From NCBI GenBank assembly GCA_027604685.1, contig JADHYX010000423.1, forward strand, positions 1-18,597: 18,597 nt of DNA. Reading direction: 5' to 3'. Source of the DNA: Lobulomyces angularis. Its lineage: Eukaryota; Chytridiomycota; Chytridiomycetes; Lobulomycetales; Lobulomycetaceae. Shown here one piece after another: positions 8,572-18,593 of the stretch. The notes beneath the pieces were generated by a model. The model was not told the origin of the DNA. It ran no database searches and worked only from the letters and a program-made list of their open reading frames with translations. How positions within the stretch are numbered: the first letter of the stretch is position 1; the number at the start of each line of letters is the position of its first letter. The translations under genes and the position numbers were made by a program.

Positions 8572-10629
8572 ATGCTGACAACGTTGATTGTATCGGCAGT
8601 ATACTTGTCGTTAAGAAATTACAAAACTGTTATTCCAAAAAGTCAATCCCCTTTTTTATATAAAAGATTGAATGATTTAAATGTTTTAATCAACATCACT
8701 TTGAGTAGACTAAAACTAGTAAAAAATAAAATAAAATAAAAAAAAAATGAAATATTGCATTTGTATCTTACCATTTTATACTTTTTTTAATTTTATATTT
8801 TTTTTTTTTTTTTTTAATTAGGATGCTATAAAAAAAAAAGAAGAAATCAGTAAATTTCAAACGGAAGCCAAAACTTTATCTTCTTTAAATTCAAATTTGA
8901 TGCAGGAATTTTATCATAATATCATTGTAAAAAAATTAAAAAAAAAAAAAAAAAATTATTTTTAATAATAACCAAGTATAAATTTTATTTATTTATTTTA
9001 TTTTATTTATTTTTAGTTGGAGCAAAATCATAAAACAACGTACCTGACTTATCTAGAAACAAACATTATACCAAAGTTAGAAAATTTACAAGATTATTTA
9101 AAGGAAAAAGAAAAGCAATTCAAAGAAGATTGGAAATTGCTGATTGACAACAATTTAAAGGAAGACGAAGTTACTTTACAAAAACTTTTAGAGGAATTTA
9201 AAACTAGTCTTAGTTTGATCGAAAAGATTAGTTTAGGGGAGACAATAAATTACAGCAATGTTGTCATACAGGATCCATGGTTGATCAGTAACAACCTCAA
9301 GGTGCATATAAGTAAAATTTTTGAAAACCAGCCAAAGGTCTTTAACCAGTTGAATTTGCAATTGGAAGAGTTTAAAAAATTTTATGAAAAATTTTTTTTG
9401 GATTTTAAACTTATTCTAAACAATTTGAATGACTTTAAATTAAATAACTTTTTAAAAATTTTTAAAAAAGATGCAATTATTGAAAAAAAAACAAAACAAT
9501 CAATGCAAACAGCCACCACCACCACGACGACAACCGATAATTTATTTAACAATTTTATTGCTGTTGACTTTGAGGAGGAGTGGAGAGATTTCATCAATAG
9601 TGATACTGAAAATATTTTAATTGATACCAACTTGAAAAAAAATTCTCTTACAGAATGCAAATTTGAAAATATGAATGATCGTAACAAAAACAAAAAAATT
9701 ATTCTATTTACCAATTTATTTTTATTTTAATTTTTTTTTTGTAGCTATAGTTGGAATTATTAGAAAAGGAAATTTAAACAAGTACGTTTCTTCTGGTTTG
9801 AATGTATTAAAAAAATCTTCTTGGAAACAGTGTCATTTTGTATTAACAGCAGCTGGATTTTTGTAAATTTTTTTTTTTTTTTAATTTAAAAAAAAAAAAA
9901 AAAAAATAGGCATCAGTTTAATTCACCACCAAAATTTGATGAAAAAGGAGAGGAAATTTATGGATCAACTCCCGAGACTTCATTATATTTACCACAATGT
10001 TTGATATCTGAAAAGGAAGAATTAGATGGTGAAAATTTAAATGGTTTTAATTTAAAAAAAACTTCAAAGAGATTTTCTCTGTTACTAAATGATGGTGGTT
10101 GGAATTATAGATTTAAGGGTATTTTTTTTTTTATTAAACAAAAAATTCAAAAATTTATGTAAAAGGTTCTTCGTATGATCAAACTGAGTTTTGGTACGAT
10201 TTAATAAAAATTAAAACTTTACCACAAGGAACTGAACAAAATTCAACGGAGACATCACCAGCAATGAGTCCAATGAGAAACATGACGTTATCTTATGAAG
10301 ACCCTAGTGAGTCAAATTTAAATAAACAACAAAAGGTGAATAGTTCTCTTGGAAGTAGTTTAAATGGCAAGAGGTCAAGCATGAATTCCACAATTTTGAC
10401 AGATAGTCCAAAAGATAAATCGTTAATTGTATCTAGCGTTGTTGATACGATGTCAGCAAATAACTTTGAAAAGAATATAAATAATATAGATGAAATGATT
10501 TTAAGATTAGATATGGAAGCAACTGAATTGAAGTTGAATGAAAAATTAATGAAGGAAAATGTGGTTTTAAATAATCATACCAATCCTAACTGGGTGAACG
10601 ATCCTCAGGTTAATCCTAATTGGTTTTGA
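8572..10629 (+). CDS. Slm1/Slm2-like F-BAR and PH domain protein
   Basis: Six exons: 8572-8718, 8822-8926, 9017-9680, 9745-9862, 9910-10118 and 10166-10629, giving 568 aa with all junctions in phase. Residues about 25-240 are long, charged helices (for example YLKEKEKQFKEDW) as expected of an F-BAR-like dimer. A Thr run follows near 249-257, then an acidic linker. Residues about 308-430 form a PH domain: IIRKGNL, FVLTAAGFLHQF, SLYLPQC and the closing helix FWYDLIK, which is the Slm arrangement. In yeast such proteins bind PI(4,5)P2 at the plasma membrane and link TORC2 to eisosomes and calcineurin; this function is by homology. The C-terminus is Ser/Asn-rich and ends in two NPNW motifs. The N-terminus is shorter than in yeast, so the ATG at 8572 is uncertain and an upstream exon could be missing. 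Confidence 0.84.
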
Positions 10630-11072
10630 AATTAAAATAAAAAAAAGAAAACGATTTTATTCTTTCTTTCTATTGTTGATTATCCTTTTTTTTTTTTTTT
10701 TGGCTACAATTAAAAAATAAATAAATAGAGTTTTTTTAGATAAAAAATAAAAATCACCTGCTATGATAAAATTTTTTTTTGAATTTAAAAATTATTATTT
10801 AATAAAATAGTGAAGAAAGGTAATAAATAAAGTAGACTTTATTTAGAAAAAAAAATAAAATAAAAATTTCAAATTTTAATTTTTTTACAGAAACAGTTAT
10901 CCAAATTAATACAAGTAGATAAATTTCAAGGTAGGATCTATTTGTCAAAGATTTTTTCAAAAAGTATTTAAAAAGTTTTAACATGAATAAAAAAAAAAAA
11001 AAAAAAAAATTTTTTTTTTTAAAAAAAAGAACTGGATATTTGAAGGAAAGCACCTTAAAAGTCAAAAAGGTT
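10630..11072. other. Spacer upstream of the KEN-box gene
   Basis: About 440 bp, mostly A/T runs. It should hold the 3' end of the Slm-like gene and the promoter of the next one. A candidate small exon is listed separately. A run of A codons at 10987-11009 followed by T codons is open in one frame but would give poly-Lys then poly-Phe and is unlikely to be translated. Confidence 0.5.
10891..10930 (+). other. Candidate upstream exon of the KEN-box gene
   Basis: This 40-nt stretch sits between TTTTTTACAG and GTAGGA, which look like a good acceptor and donor. It reads KQLSKLIQVDKFQ plus one base. Joined to TC at 11062 (after CTTAAAAG), it would enter the frame of the next gene as VKKV just before its first Met. 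No in-frame exon further upstream could be found, so it may be untranslated leader or chance. Confidence 0.25.
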
Positions 11073-11700
11073 ATGAATCCATTTTCTACCACAACTACAA
11101 AGAGATTTCAAGACTTTACTTTGCTGACCCCAAGTAGATCAGAAGAGGAGGATGCCAATAGAGAGGAAGAGGATTATTTAAAGTATGGTTTAGACAGATA
11201 CTTTAGCCCTGCACCAACAGATAGTAACTGCGAATTTAAACTGAATGATAATTATTTTAATAATAACTTAAACTTTAAATCCTGTAAAGAATTCAGTTCC
11301 AATTTAGAAGAAGTTCCATTGGAAGAAAATGATTTAGAATTAGAGGAAGAAATTTATTTTAAAGAAAATAAGACTCCACAAGACTACAAAAAATGTAAAG
11401 AACATATCAAACCTAAAGTGAGAGAAGGTAATCAATGAAATACGAACCAATCGAAATAACTTCATGCTTTTTTTTTGTTTATTAAAATTTACAGCATTCG
11501 CTGAACTGAACATAGTAGATTTTGAAGAACACAAAAAAAACATTGGAAAATATTACGTTGATGAATACGAAGTTTTTTTAGTAAAGAGTGTTAGAAGCAG
11601 ATTACCAACAGTCAACACCACTCCAAGTCTAAAGAAATCAGTCAGATCCAGAAAAATTTTTAATCCAAAGATAAAAATCGCTACTAAAAAATTAGCTTAA
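11073..11700 (+). CDS. Hypothetical protein with KEN box, acidic then basic
   Basis: Two exons, 11073-11427 and 11495-11700, give 186 aa; the 67-nt intron has GTAATC and TTACAG ends and keeps frame. The start is the ATG at 11073 (MNPFSTTTTK), which avoids the A-run reading upstream; a spliced extension is possible. Residues 1-110 are strongly acidic (EEEDANREEED, ENDLELEEE), with FTLLTPSR and FSPAP sites that suit proline-directed kinases. A KEN box lies at 97-99 in KENKTP. The C-terminal 40 residues are basic and carry KSVRSR twice (149-154 and 166-171), with an RxxL destruction-box-like RSRL at 152-155. I do not recognise the family. The motif set suggests a cell-cycle protein degraded by APC/C, which is inference. 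Confidence 0.6.
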
Positions 11701-12571
11701 TTTTATATGATATCTCTATTTTTTTTTTGTTTTTGCGCCTTAAGTTTTTTGTATACAAATTGTCTCTAATTTATATAAAATTAGTAAAATAATAAAATTA
11801 AAATCAAATTAATTTACATAAAAACATGGTAATTTACTTTTATTTTTATCTTTTTTGCCTATTTATTTTTACATTAATAAAAGTTAAATTATTACTGAAA
11901 AGATTTTAAAAGTGGAAAAAAAAGTTTCAATTTGTGAAATATTCTCGGTTAAAATCGTTATTATTTTTTTCGCTATTAATTTTCAAGTTGTTTTAATACC
12001 TGTTTTAAAAGTTTCATTTCTTTTTCTTTTTGTTAAGTTTAAATTAGAAACAAAAAAATAAAATTTTAACATTTCTTAATTGCAAACGGAAGCTTTTTTA
12101 AAGTTTATTGCTATCCTTTTTCGGTAAAATTTAAGGTTTTTTTTTCCAACACAATTTACTTTTGTTTTTTTTTTTTTTTTTTCTTATTGAATGTGTTGTC
12201 ACTCTTATTTTTTGGAAGCTAGTTTGCTGATTGTGTTTTTGTTTATTCGTTTTTTTTTTTACTCCAGATATCAAGCTTTTTCTTACTCAAAAAGAATAAA
12301 AACTCTTTCAAATTTATAAATTTATTTTTTGTACTTGGATTTTTCTTTTATAAGTTTAGTCAAAATTTTTTCAAACAGTTTATACAGGTAAAAAAGTTTT
12401 ATTTTTGTTTTAACTTTTTTGTTAACATTAACTTTTAGTTGTCACAACAGTCACCGAGGAAATAAACATACTACATCTGGTACATCTAAATATCAATTTT
12501 AACGTTTTTTAATTTTTTTTTTTTTATTTTTTTCAGACTGTCGTCTTATTTCCAAATAATTTTAGCATACA
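11701..12571. other. Spacer and upstream region of INO1
   Basis: About 870 bp without a coding exon. The last third should be promoter and leader of the inositol synthase gene. I looked for the yeast inositol element CATGTGAAAT and did not find it. Pyrimidine-rich tracts are dense at 12115-12260. Confidence 0.5.
12388..12536 (+). other. Possible intron in the INO1 leader
   Basis: TATACAG then GTAAAA at 12388, and TTTTTTTCAG ending at 12536, frame a 149-nt stretch ending 35 bp before the INO1 start codon. The ends match the intron style of this window. An alternative acceptor is CTTTTAG near 12438. Only transcript data could confirm it. Confidence 0.3.
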
Positions 12572-14554
12572 ATGAATAACAACACTTCTTCTCACTTTAA
12601 AGTAAATTCAAAAAATGTTACTTACACCAAGGACCATATAGTTTCAAACTACTGGTATAAAAATTCCAAGGTTGAAACTAGTGGACATGGTGAAATAACT
12701 GTTACTCCCACTGAAAAATTTTTTCAATTCAGAACTCAATTAAAAGTTCCGAAAGTGGGTTTAATGATGGTAGGATGGGGTGGAAATAATGGATCCACTT
12801 TAACTGCGTCCATTATTGCAAACCGTCAAAATATTTCTTGGGAAACAAAGGAAGGTACCCAACAACCTAACTACTATGGTATGTTTTTTATTTTTTTTAC
12901 TTATTTAATTTATTTTATATTTTGTAAACAAAAAATTTTACTTTTTTTTTGAGTCGAATACTTTTTTTAACATAATTTACCTTTTTTTTCTTTTGTAACA
13001 TAAAATGAATAATTTTTTTTTTTTTTTTTGAAGGCTCGTTAACTCAAGCCTCTACATTATCCATTGGAAAGGATAATAACCAAAATGAAGTTTTTATTCC
13101 TTTTAATAAAATTCTGCCAATGGTGCACCCTAACGACTTGGTATTAGGTGGTTGGGATATTTCCTCTTTGAATTTAGCAGATGCAATGAAAAGAGCAAAA
13201 GTTTTGGATTATGATTTACAAAGGCAAGTTTCAAAGGAAATGGAACAATTTTCACCATTGCCTTCTGTTTATTCTCCAGACTTTATTGCAGGTATATACA
13301 AGAGGTTATGTTATTTTTGCTAACGAGCTTATCATAAACCTAGGAAATCAAGCTGATCGTGCTGATAACCTCATTAAAGGTACTATGCAAGAGCAAATGG
13401 AACAGATTCGAAAGGATATAAAAAATTTTAAGCAATTGCATGATTTGGATACTGTAATTGTTCTGTGGACTGCTAATACCGAGAGATATGCTGATGTATA
13501 TAAAAAAGCCTCTCCAAAAATCATTTTATTTAATAAATATTTTTTTCCCTTTTTTTAGATAATTCCAGGAGTTAACGAGACTATGGAGGAATTATTGGAA
13601 TCAATAAAAAAAGGGCATGAAGAAGTCTCCCCTTCGACTTTATTTGCAGTTGCTTCAATTTTAGAAGGTAGCCCCTTCATCAATGGATCTCCTCAAAATA
13701 CTTTTGTACCAGGATGTATTCAGTTAGCAAATGCCAAAAAAGTTTACATTGGGGGTGATGACTTTAAATCAGGACAAACTAAAATGAAATCCGTATTGGT
13801 AGATTTTTTAGTAAATGCTGGTATCAAACCTTTGTCAATTACCAGGTTCTTTTTTGCCGTTGAATAGTAAAATTTATTTTTTATTTTGTAGTTACAATCA
13901 TTTAGGAAACAATGATGGAAAAAACTTAAATGAGCAAAAACAATTCCGTAGTAAGGAAATTAGTAAAAGCTCAGTTGTTGATGATATGGTAGCAGCGAAT
14001 GGAATTTTATACAAGGTTTTTTTTTTTTTTTTATGAAATTTTTACAAACAAATTTTTTTTTTTGTGTGTTTTAGAAAGATGAACATCCTGACCATATTGT
14101 AGTAATTAAATATTGTCCTTCAGTTGGAGACAGTAAAAGGGCCTTAGATGAATATGTCTCGGAAATATTCATGGGGTAATTTAAATCATTCAAAAAATAT
14201 TTAAATTTATATTTTTTCACATTTTTAATTTTTTTTATTTTTAGGGGAAGAAATACAATTTCCATGTTTAACGTTTGCGAAGATTCACTTTTAGCTTCAC
14301 CACTTATTTTGGATTTAGTAATATTGACTGAACTAATGCAACGTATTGAATATCGTAACAGCAGTGAGGAGGAATTTAGACCGTTCAATTCCGTTTTAAG
14401 TATTTTAAGTTACATGTTAAAGGCCCCATTAGTTCCAGAAGGAACACCAGTGATTAATGCACTTTCAAAACAAAGATCAGCTTTAGAAAATATTTTTAGA
14501 GCATGTATTGGATTAGATCCTATTAATGATATGATGTTGGAATGTCGTGTCTGA
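12572..14554 (+). CDS. INO1: Inositol-3-phosphate synthase
   Basis: Seven exons: 12572-12878, 13034-13291, 13344-13495, 13559-13845, 13892-14015, 14075-14175 and 14245-14554, giving 512 aa (yeast Ino1 is 533). It converts glucose 6-phosphate to inositol 3-phosphate with NAD in the cytosol, the committed step of inositol and phosphatidylinositol synthesis. Visible signatures are the NAD-binding loop [10 protein letters not shown] (67-76), [45 protein letters not shown], the [13 protein letters not shown] block (335-347), [19 protein letters not shown] and the tail [18 protein letters not shown]. The conserved catalytic lysines of the family lie in these last blocks. Every junction keeps frame and restores a conserved residue. 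The ATG at 12572 is the first in frame and gives a normal N-terminus. Nothing is broken. Confidence 0.98.
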
Positions 14555-15504
14555 AAAAAAAAAAAACTAATGAAGTTAAAAAGTATTAACTTTTGTTTTT
14601 TTTTTGTTTATTGATGTTTTGTTTTGTTTTTGTTTTTTTTTATTACTTCAGTGTGTTTTTTGTTTCTACTTTTTTTTTTTTTGTTATTTCAGTTAGTTTT
14701 TTGTTTCTGTTATTTTTTTAAAAAAAATTGCAAAAAAAAAAAAATATATATATAAAAATTTGTTTTAATACTATTTTATGAAGTTATGATATAATTTATT
14801 ATCATAATTTTAATTTTTTTTTTGTTTAAGTGTGGGATAATCCTCCAAATATGGTAAAAAAAAAAAGAAAAAGTTTATTTATTAATGGCAATTAATTTGA
14901 GAAAGGAGGAAGTGAAAAAAGAAGAAATTTTTTGCGGGAGTTTGATGATAATATAGTAACAAAGTAATTTAAAAGTTATTGAAAAACAAAAGTGAGAATT
15001 GGGCTACTTTGGAATTTTGATAAAAGCAAAATTCATTAGATACAAGTATCAGTAGGATTCAATCAAGTACTTAAAGAATTGGAAATCCAGAGTAAGTTTT
15101 ATTTATTCACAAGTGGTTAAAGTTTATTGAGAAGTTATAAGAACATTGAAGCCAGCTGAAATAGTTGCTAGAGTAAGTTACGATCCAGTTGGAAAAGTTT
15201 TGTTAGTTATTTTTATTGAATAAATTTAAAGGAACTTTACTGTTAAAGTATTGTGACTTGTTGCTGTGGAAGTTTAGGTTCACCTCATTAACTTTCATTG
15301 GTGATAAATTCATAATATAATCATATTCTTGTGTCAGCACATTATTACACTACTGCGATAATCCAAATCTATGGCACCTAGCGGCATCTTGCCTCGTGCT
15401 AATTAAGCTTTTTTTTTTTTTTTTAAAAATAAATTTAGAAAATAAAAACAATTTTCTAAATTTTTTTTTACTTTTTTTTTTTTTTTTTATATACAATTGT
15501 ATCA
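14555..15504. other. Spacer between INO1 and the PhoD-like gene
   Basis: About 950 bp. The first 330 bp are T- and A-run rich and should hold the INO1 3' end. From about 14880 to 15405 homopolymers nearly vanish and the sequence is of mixed composition, but all frames are closed every few dozen codons. AGAGTAAGTT occurs at about 15089 and again at about 15171 with loosely similar flanks. No gene is supported; it may be promoter, leader or a noncoding transcript. Confidence 0.5.
15373..15424 (+). other. Hairpin followed by a T run
   Basis: GGCA-TCT-TGCC (15383-15393) forms an inner stem and GCAC (15374-15377) can pair with GTGC (15396-15399) as an outer stem. A run of T follows from about 15409. 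This looks like the 3' end of a structured small RNA, but no Pol III box A or B was seen upstream, and T runs are common here. Confidence 0.25.
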
Positions 15505-18043
15505 ATGTCTTTTTTTAGTAAAATTAAACAAGGTTTTAATGATGTTGCTCATCAAGTTAAAAAATCCACTGGCTCTCTTGGTAAATCTTACATTCCTTTT
15601 TTTTTTTTTTTTTAACTTTTTGCTATCTTTTTTTTTTTTGCAATTTAGAGGATATCTTTGACAATGCTAAAATAACTGATATCCCTGACAAAATTCACTA
15701 TCACGGCCCTTATTTGAAATACTCTGGCTCTGGCAGTCTAGAGAAGTGGGAAGGAAGTGTTCTAATCGCTTCTCAAGCTTCTGTTCCTCCTGTCCTTACT
15801 ATAACTCAAGTTGGAAATCCTTCTTTTAAAAAATTAGTAAAAGGATTGCATTTAGCTCATCATCTAGAAACTTTAAAACACATCTTTTTTTGGAGGTTTT
15901 TTTTTTTTTTTTTTATCTTTTTTTTTTTTTAACTCTTATTAAGATTTGATTTATCCCTTCCTTTTGGAAATGGTCATGAAACCATTCAATACACTTACAA
16001 TATCAACGGGGAAGTAGAAAAAAGTTTTACCTTTCATGTTGCTGGTAAGGAAGATAGAAATTGGAATTGGAGTTTCTATTCATGTAACGGTTTATCCCAA
16101 GATGTTACTCCTGAAGAAAAATTAAAAATTGGCGGTGTTACTCCTCTTTGGAAAGATTTGTAAATATTTAAATTTTTTTTTTAAAATTTTTAAATTTTTT
16201 TTTTGTTTAGAATGGAGAAGCATAGTAAAAAACCTTTTCATACTATGATCGGTGGTGGTGATCAAGGTGAATTTTATTTTAATGTGAAAAAAAATTTAAC
16301 TTCAAAAAAAAATTTTTATTTTTTTTTTAGTTTATGCTGATCCTTTCTGGTTTGAATTGCAATCTATAAAAGATTGGCTTGCACTCAAAGGAAAGCAAAC
16401 TAAGCATGATCATCCTTGGTCTGATCAGTTTGAAACAGAGGTTTCCTTTTTTTTTTTTAACTTGTACACTCAATCTTGGGCTGAACAATACATGAAAGGT
16501 ATATTTAAAATTTTTTTTTTTATACATTTCAATAATATTTTTTTTTTATTAAAATAGAGGCTTTTGCTACAATTCCTCAAGTAAACATGCTTGGTAATAA
16601 AAATATAATTTAATTTAATTTTACTAAAATATATTTAAATAGATGACCACGATATTTGGGATGGATTTGGAACCTATCCTGTTTTTTTAAACGAGTCTAA
16701 CGTTTTTCAAGGATGTAAAAGAATTGCAGTTACAATGTATTTACTTTTTCAACACCACACTACTTTCGAGTTGTCTTGCACAAAAGATGGTTACTTTGGC
16801 CACCAAAACAAATCCTACTCCTGTGTCAGACAATTTGGACCTGAAACTACCATCATTGCTATAGATGGTAGATTTTTTTTTTTTTTTTTTTAATCTATAT
16901 ATTTTTCATTTTTATTTTTATAGCTAGAAATGAAAGAACTCTTGAACAAATTATTACTCCTGAAAGTTTCACAATTTTGGAAAGAAAGTTGGAGGAATTG
17001 ACTCCTCCTTCTTCAAAACACTTGGTAAAGTTTTATTTTATTTTTAATTATTAAATTTTTTTTTTTTTAAAAGGTTGTAGTTACTGGTGTTCCAGTTATC
17101 CACCCAAGATTGGAATTTGCCGAAAAAGCAAACACAACTTTTGGTGAACTAAAAACTAGCACCAACAAATTTGCAAATGATGTCAAAGCAACCTTACCTT
17201 TCTTGGGTGGTGCTATTGATGGTTTAAAAAAATCTATTGGAAAAACTGGATTGTTTAAAAATTTAATCAATCAATTTGGTTTACCGTAAGACATATAAGT
17301 AAAACGTTTTATGTATTTTTTATTTTAGTGAATTAGCTGATGATTTACAAGACCATTGGACACACGAAGCCCACGCTGCTGAAAGATTAAGATTAGTTGA
17401 AATCCTTCAAAAGTACTCAGAAAGAAGACGTATCAGAGTTACATTTATTGCTGGTAATCAAAATAAAAAAAAAGCAAAAATTTAATCTATTTTAAAAAAA
17501 AAAAAAAAATTAGGTGACGTCCATTTAGCTCTCTTTGGTAAATTTTATAATGGCAGTGATCCTGAGTCATTAGACCACCATTTAATGTTCCAAGTTACAT
17601 CATCTGCCATCGGAAGTAAGAGATAAAAAATTCTTTTTTTTAACGTTTTTAAAAAAAAAATTAAGATATTCCACCTCCTGGTCCAGTTGTCAGTTCAGTT
17701 GCAAGTAATGGAAAAAACATCCATGAACTAAACAGTCATACAAAAGAAGCTATGATTAAACTTTTTGACAAGGATGGTAAAAAATACATTGCAAGTTTTT
17801 TTTCCTTTAACCCTATTTTCTAGTAAATGGAAAAGACTTAGATGAATGCTGTATTGGAAGAAGAAATTATGCAACTATAAGTCATGAAGGTAAGTGATAA
17901 GTGATATAGGATTTTTTTCTTTAACATTTTTTTCTTTCCAAATTAATTTAGGTCAAAATTTGATCTTCACCACTTTAGTAGAACCTATTGAAAAAGATCA
18001 ACCATGTGTTCCCTACTCTTTAACTGTTCCTCCTCTGAAATAA
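15505..18043 (+). CDS. PhoD-like phosphatase-domain protein
   Basis: Fourteen exons: 15505-15580, 15649-15895, 15944-16159, 16211-16266, 16331-16498, 16558-16593, 16643-16867, 16924-17024, 17074-17285, 17329-17453, 17514-17615, 17666-17776, 17824-17889 and 17952-18043. They give 610 aa, all in phase. It fits the fungal PhoD-like metallophosphatase family. An N-terminal helical and beta region is followed by FYSCNG (152-157), GGGDQVYAD (194-202), LDDHDIWDGFG (266-276), AIDARNERT and AGDVHLALFGK (487-497), which are the expected metal-binding blocks, and then TSSAIGNIPPP. There is no signal peptide or membrane segment, so it is probably intracellular. The substrate is unknown; the family is placed with phosphodiesterases and alkaline phosphatases by fold. 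Exon 6 is only 36 nt. Exon 5 contains 12 consecutive T coding Phe 238-241. Nine of 13 introns are phase 1. Confidence 0.93.
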
Positions 18044-18520
18044 AAATTCATCTTCTAATTAGTTTGAATTTTCCTCTTTCTTTAATATAAAATATTTTTT
18101 TTTTTTTTTTTTTTTTAGATTTTACATTTTTTCTTTAATATTTTAATCAGCTTTTCTTTGTATTTTTTATTTTTTTTTTTTAATTTTTTTTCAAAAATGG
18201 AATTTTTAAAAAAAAAGAATCTCTTTATAAGAAAAAATATGAAGAGTTCCGAACTCTAAAAGATTTCGTTATCGGAATGAATCAAGAAAATGAAGTTTTT
18301 TTTCAAATCCGAACCGGAATCAAAGCTCATAAGATTTAAAAAACAAACATTTTTATTTTTTTTTTTAATATATGGATTTTAAAGTTATTTTTAACCTTTA
18401 AAAACTTCAAAAAATTTTGTTGAAGTTTTAATTTTTTAAATTAATCCATATTTTTTGCTTTTTAAATGAAAAGAAAAGAAATTATGTTAACAAGTACAAA
18501 GATTTTTCGAATTTGATAAC
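18044..18520. other. Spacer between PhoD-like gene and tRNA
   Basis: About 480 bp. A T tract of about 25 at 18092-18117 and more A/T runs flank a more complex island at 18200-18340, listed separately. The rest shows nothing recognisable. Confidence 0.5.
18184..18339 (+). pseudogene. Possible coding fragment of 51 codons
   Basis: An open frame runs from just after TAA at 18181 to TAA at 18337. It reads as a lysine-rich then mixed peptide with IGMNQENEVFFQIR near its end, unlike the low-complexity products of the neighbouring A/T runs. There is no ATG near the front and no clear acceptor in the right place. It contains the near-palindrome GAGTTCCGAACTC at 18245-18257. It could be a relic exon or the edge of an old element inserted beside the tRNA gene. 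Confidence 0.22.
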
Positions 18521-18593
18521 GGGGGTCTAGCTCAAATGGTAGAGCGATCGCTTAGCATGCGATAGGTACTGGGATCAATGCCCAGGTCCTCCA
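18521..18593 (+). tRNA. tRNA-Ala, anticodon AGC
   Basis: The cloverleaf is complete in 73 nt with no intron. D stem GCTC/GAGC, anticodon stem ATCGC/GCGAT with loop TTAGCAT (anticodon AGC at 18554-18556), T stem CTGGG/CCCAG. The acceptor pairs G18521-C18592 through C18527-G18586 and includes G3:U70 (18523:18590), the main identity signal for alanyl-tRNA synthetase. Box A (TAGCTCAAATGG) and box B (GATCAATGC) fit the Pol III consensus. Discriminator is A18593; CCA is not encoded. One acceptor pair, 18526:18587, is T:T. A CTTT follows at the window edge and may be the start of the terminator. Confidence 0.96.

Noticed and set aside
9382..9714. Long open frame on the minus strand opposite the Slm-like gene
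   Set aside because: It lies entirely over a well-supported coding exon, and its product is Phe, Leu, Ser and Val rich, as expected for the complement of a Lys/Glu/Asn-rich exon.
10983..11072. Extension of the KEN-box protein upstream to an ATG at 10983
   Set aside because: It would add a poly-Lys then poly-Phe N-terminus coded by an A run and a T run, which is an artefact of composition. The ATG at 11073 gives an ordinary N-terminus.
11701..12571. Yeast-type inositol-responsive element upstream of INO1
   Set aside because: The core CATGTG was not found on the plus strand. CATCTGG near 12474 is not a match.
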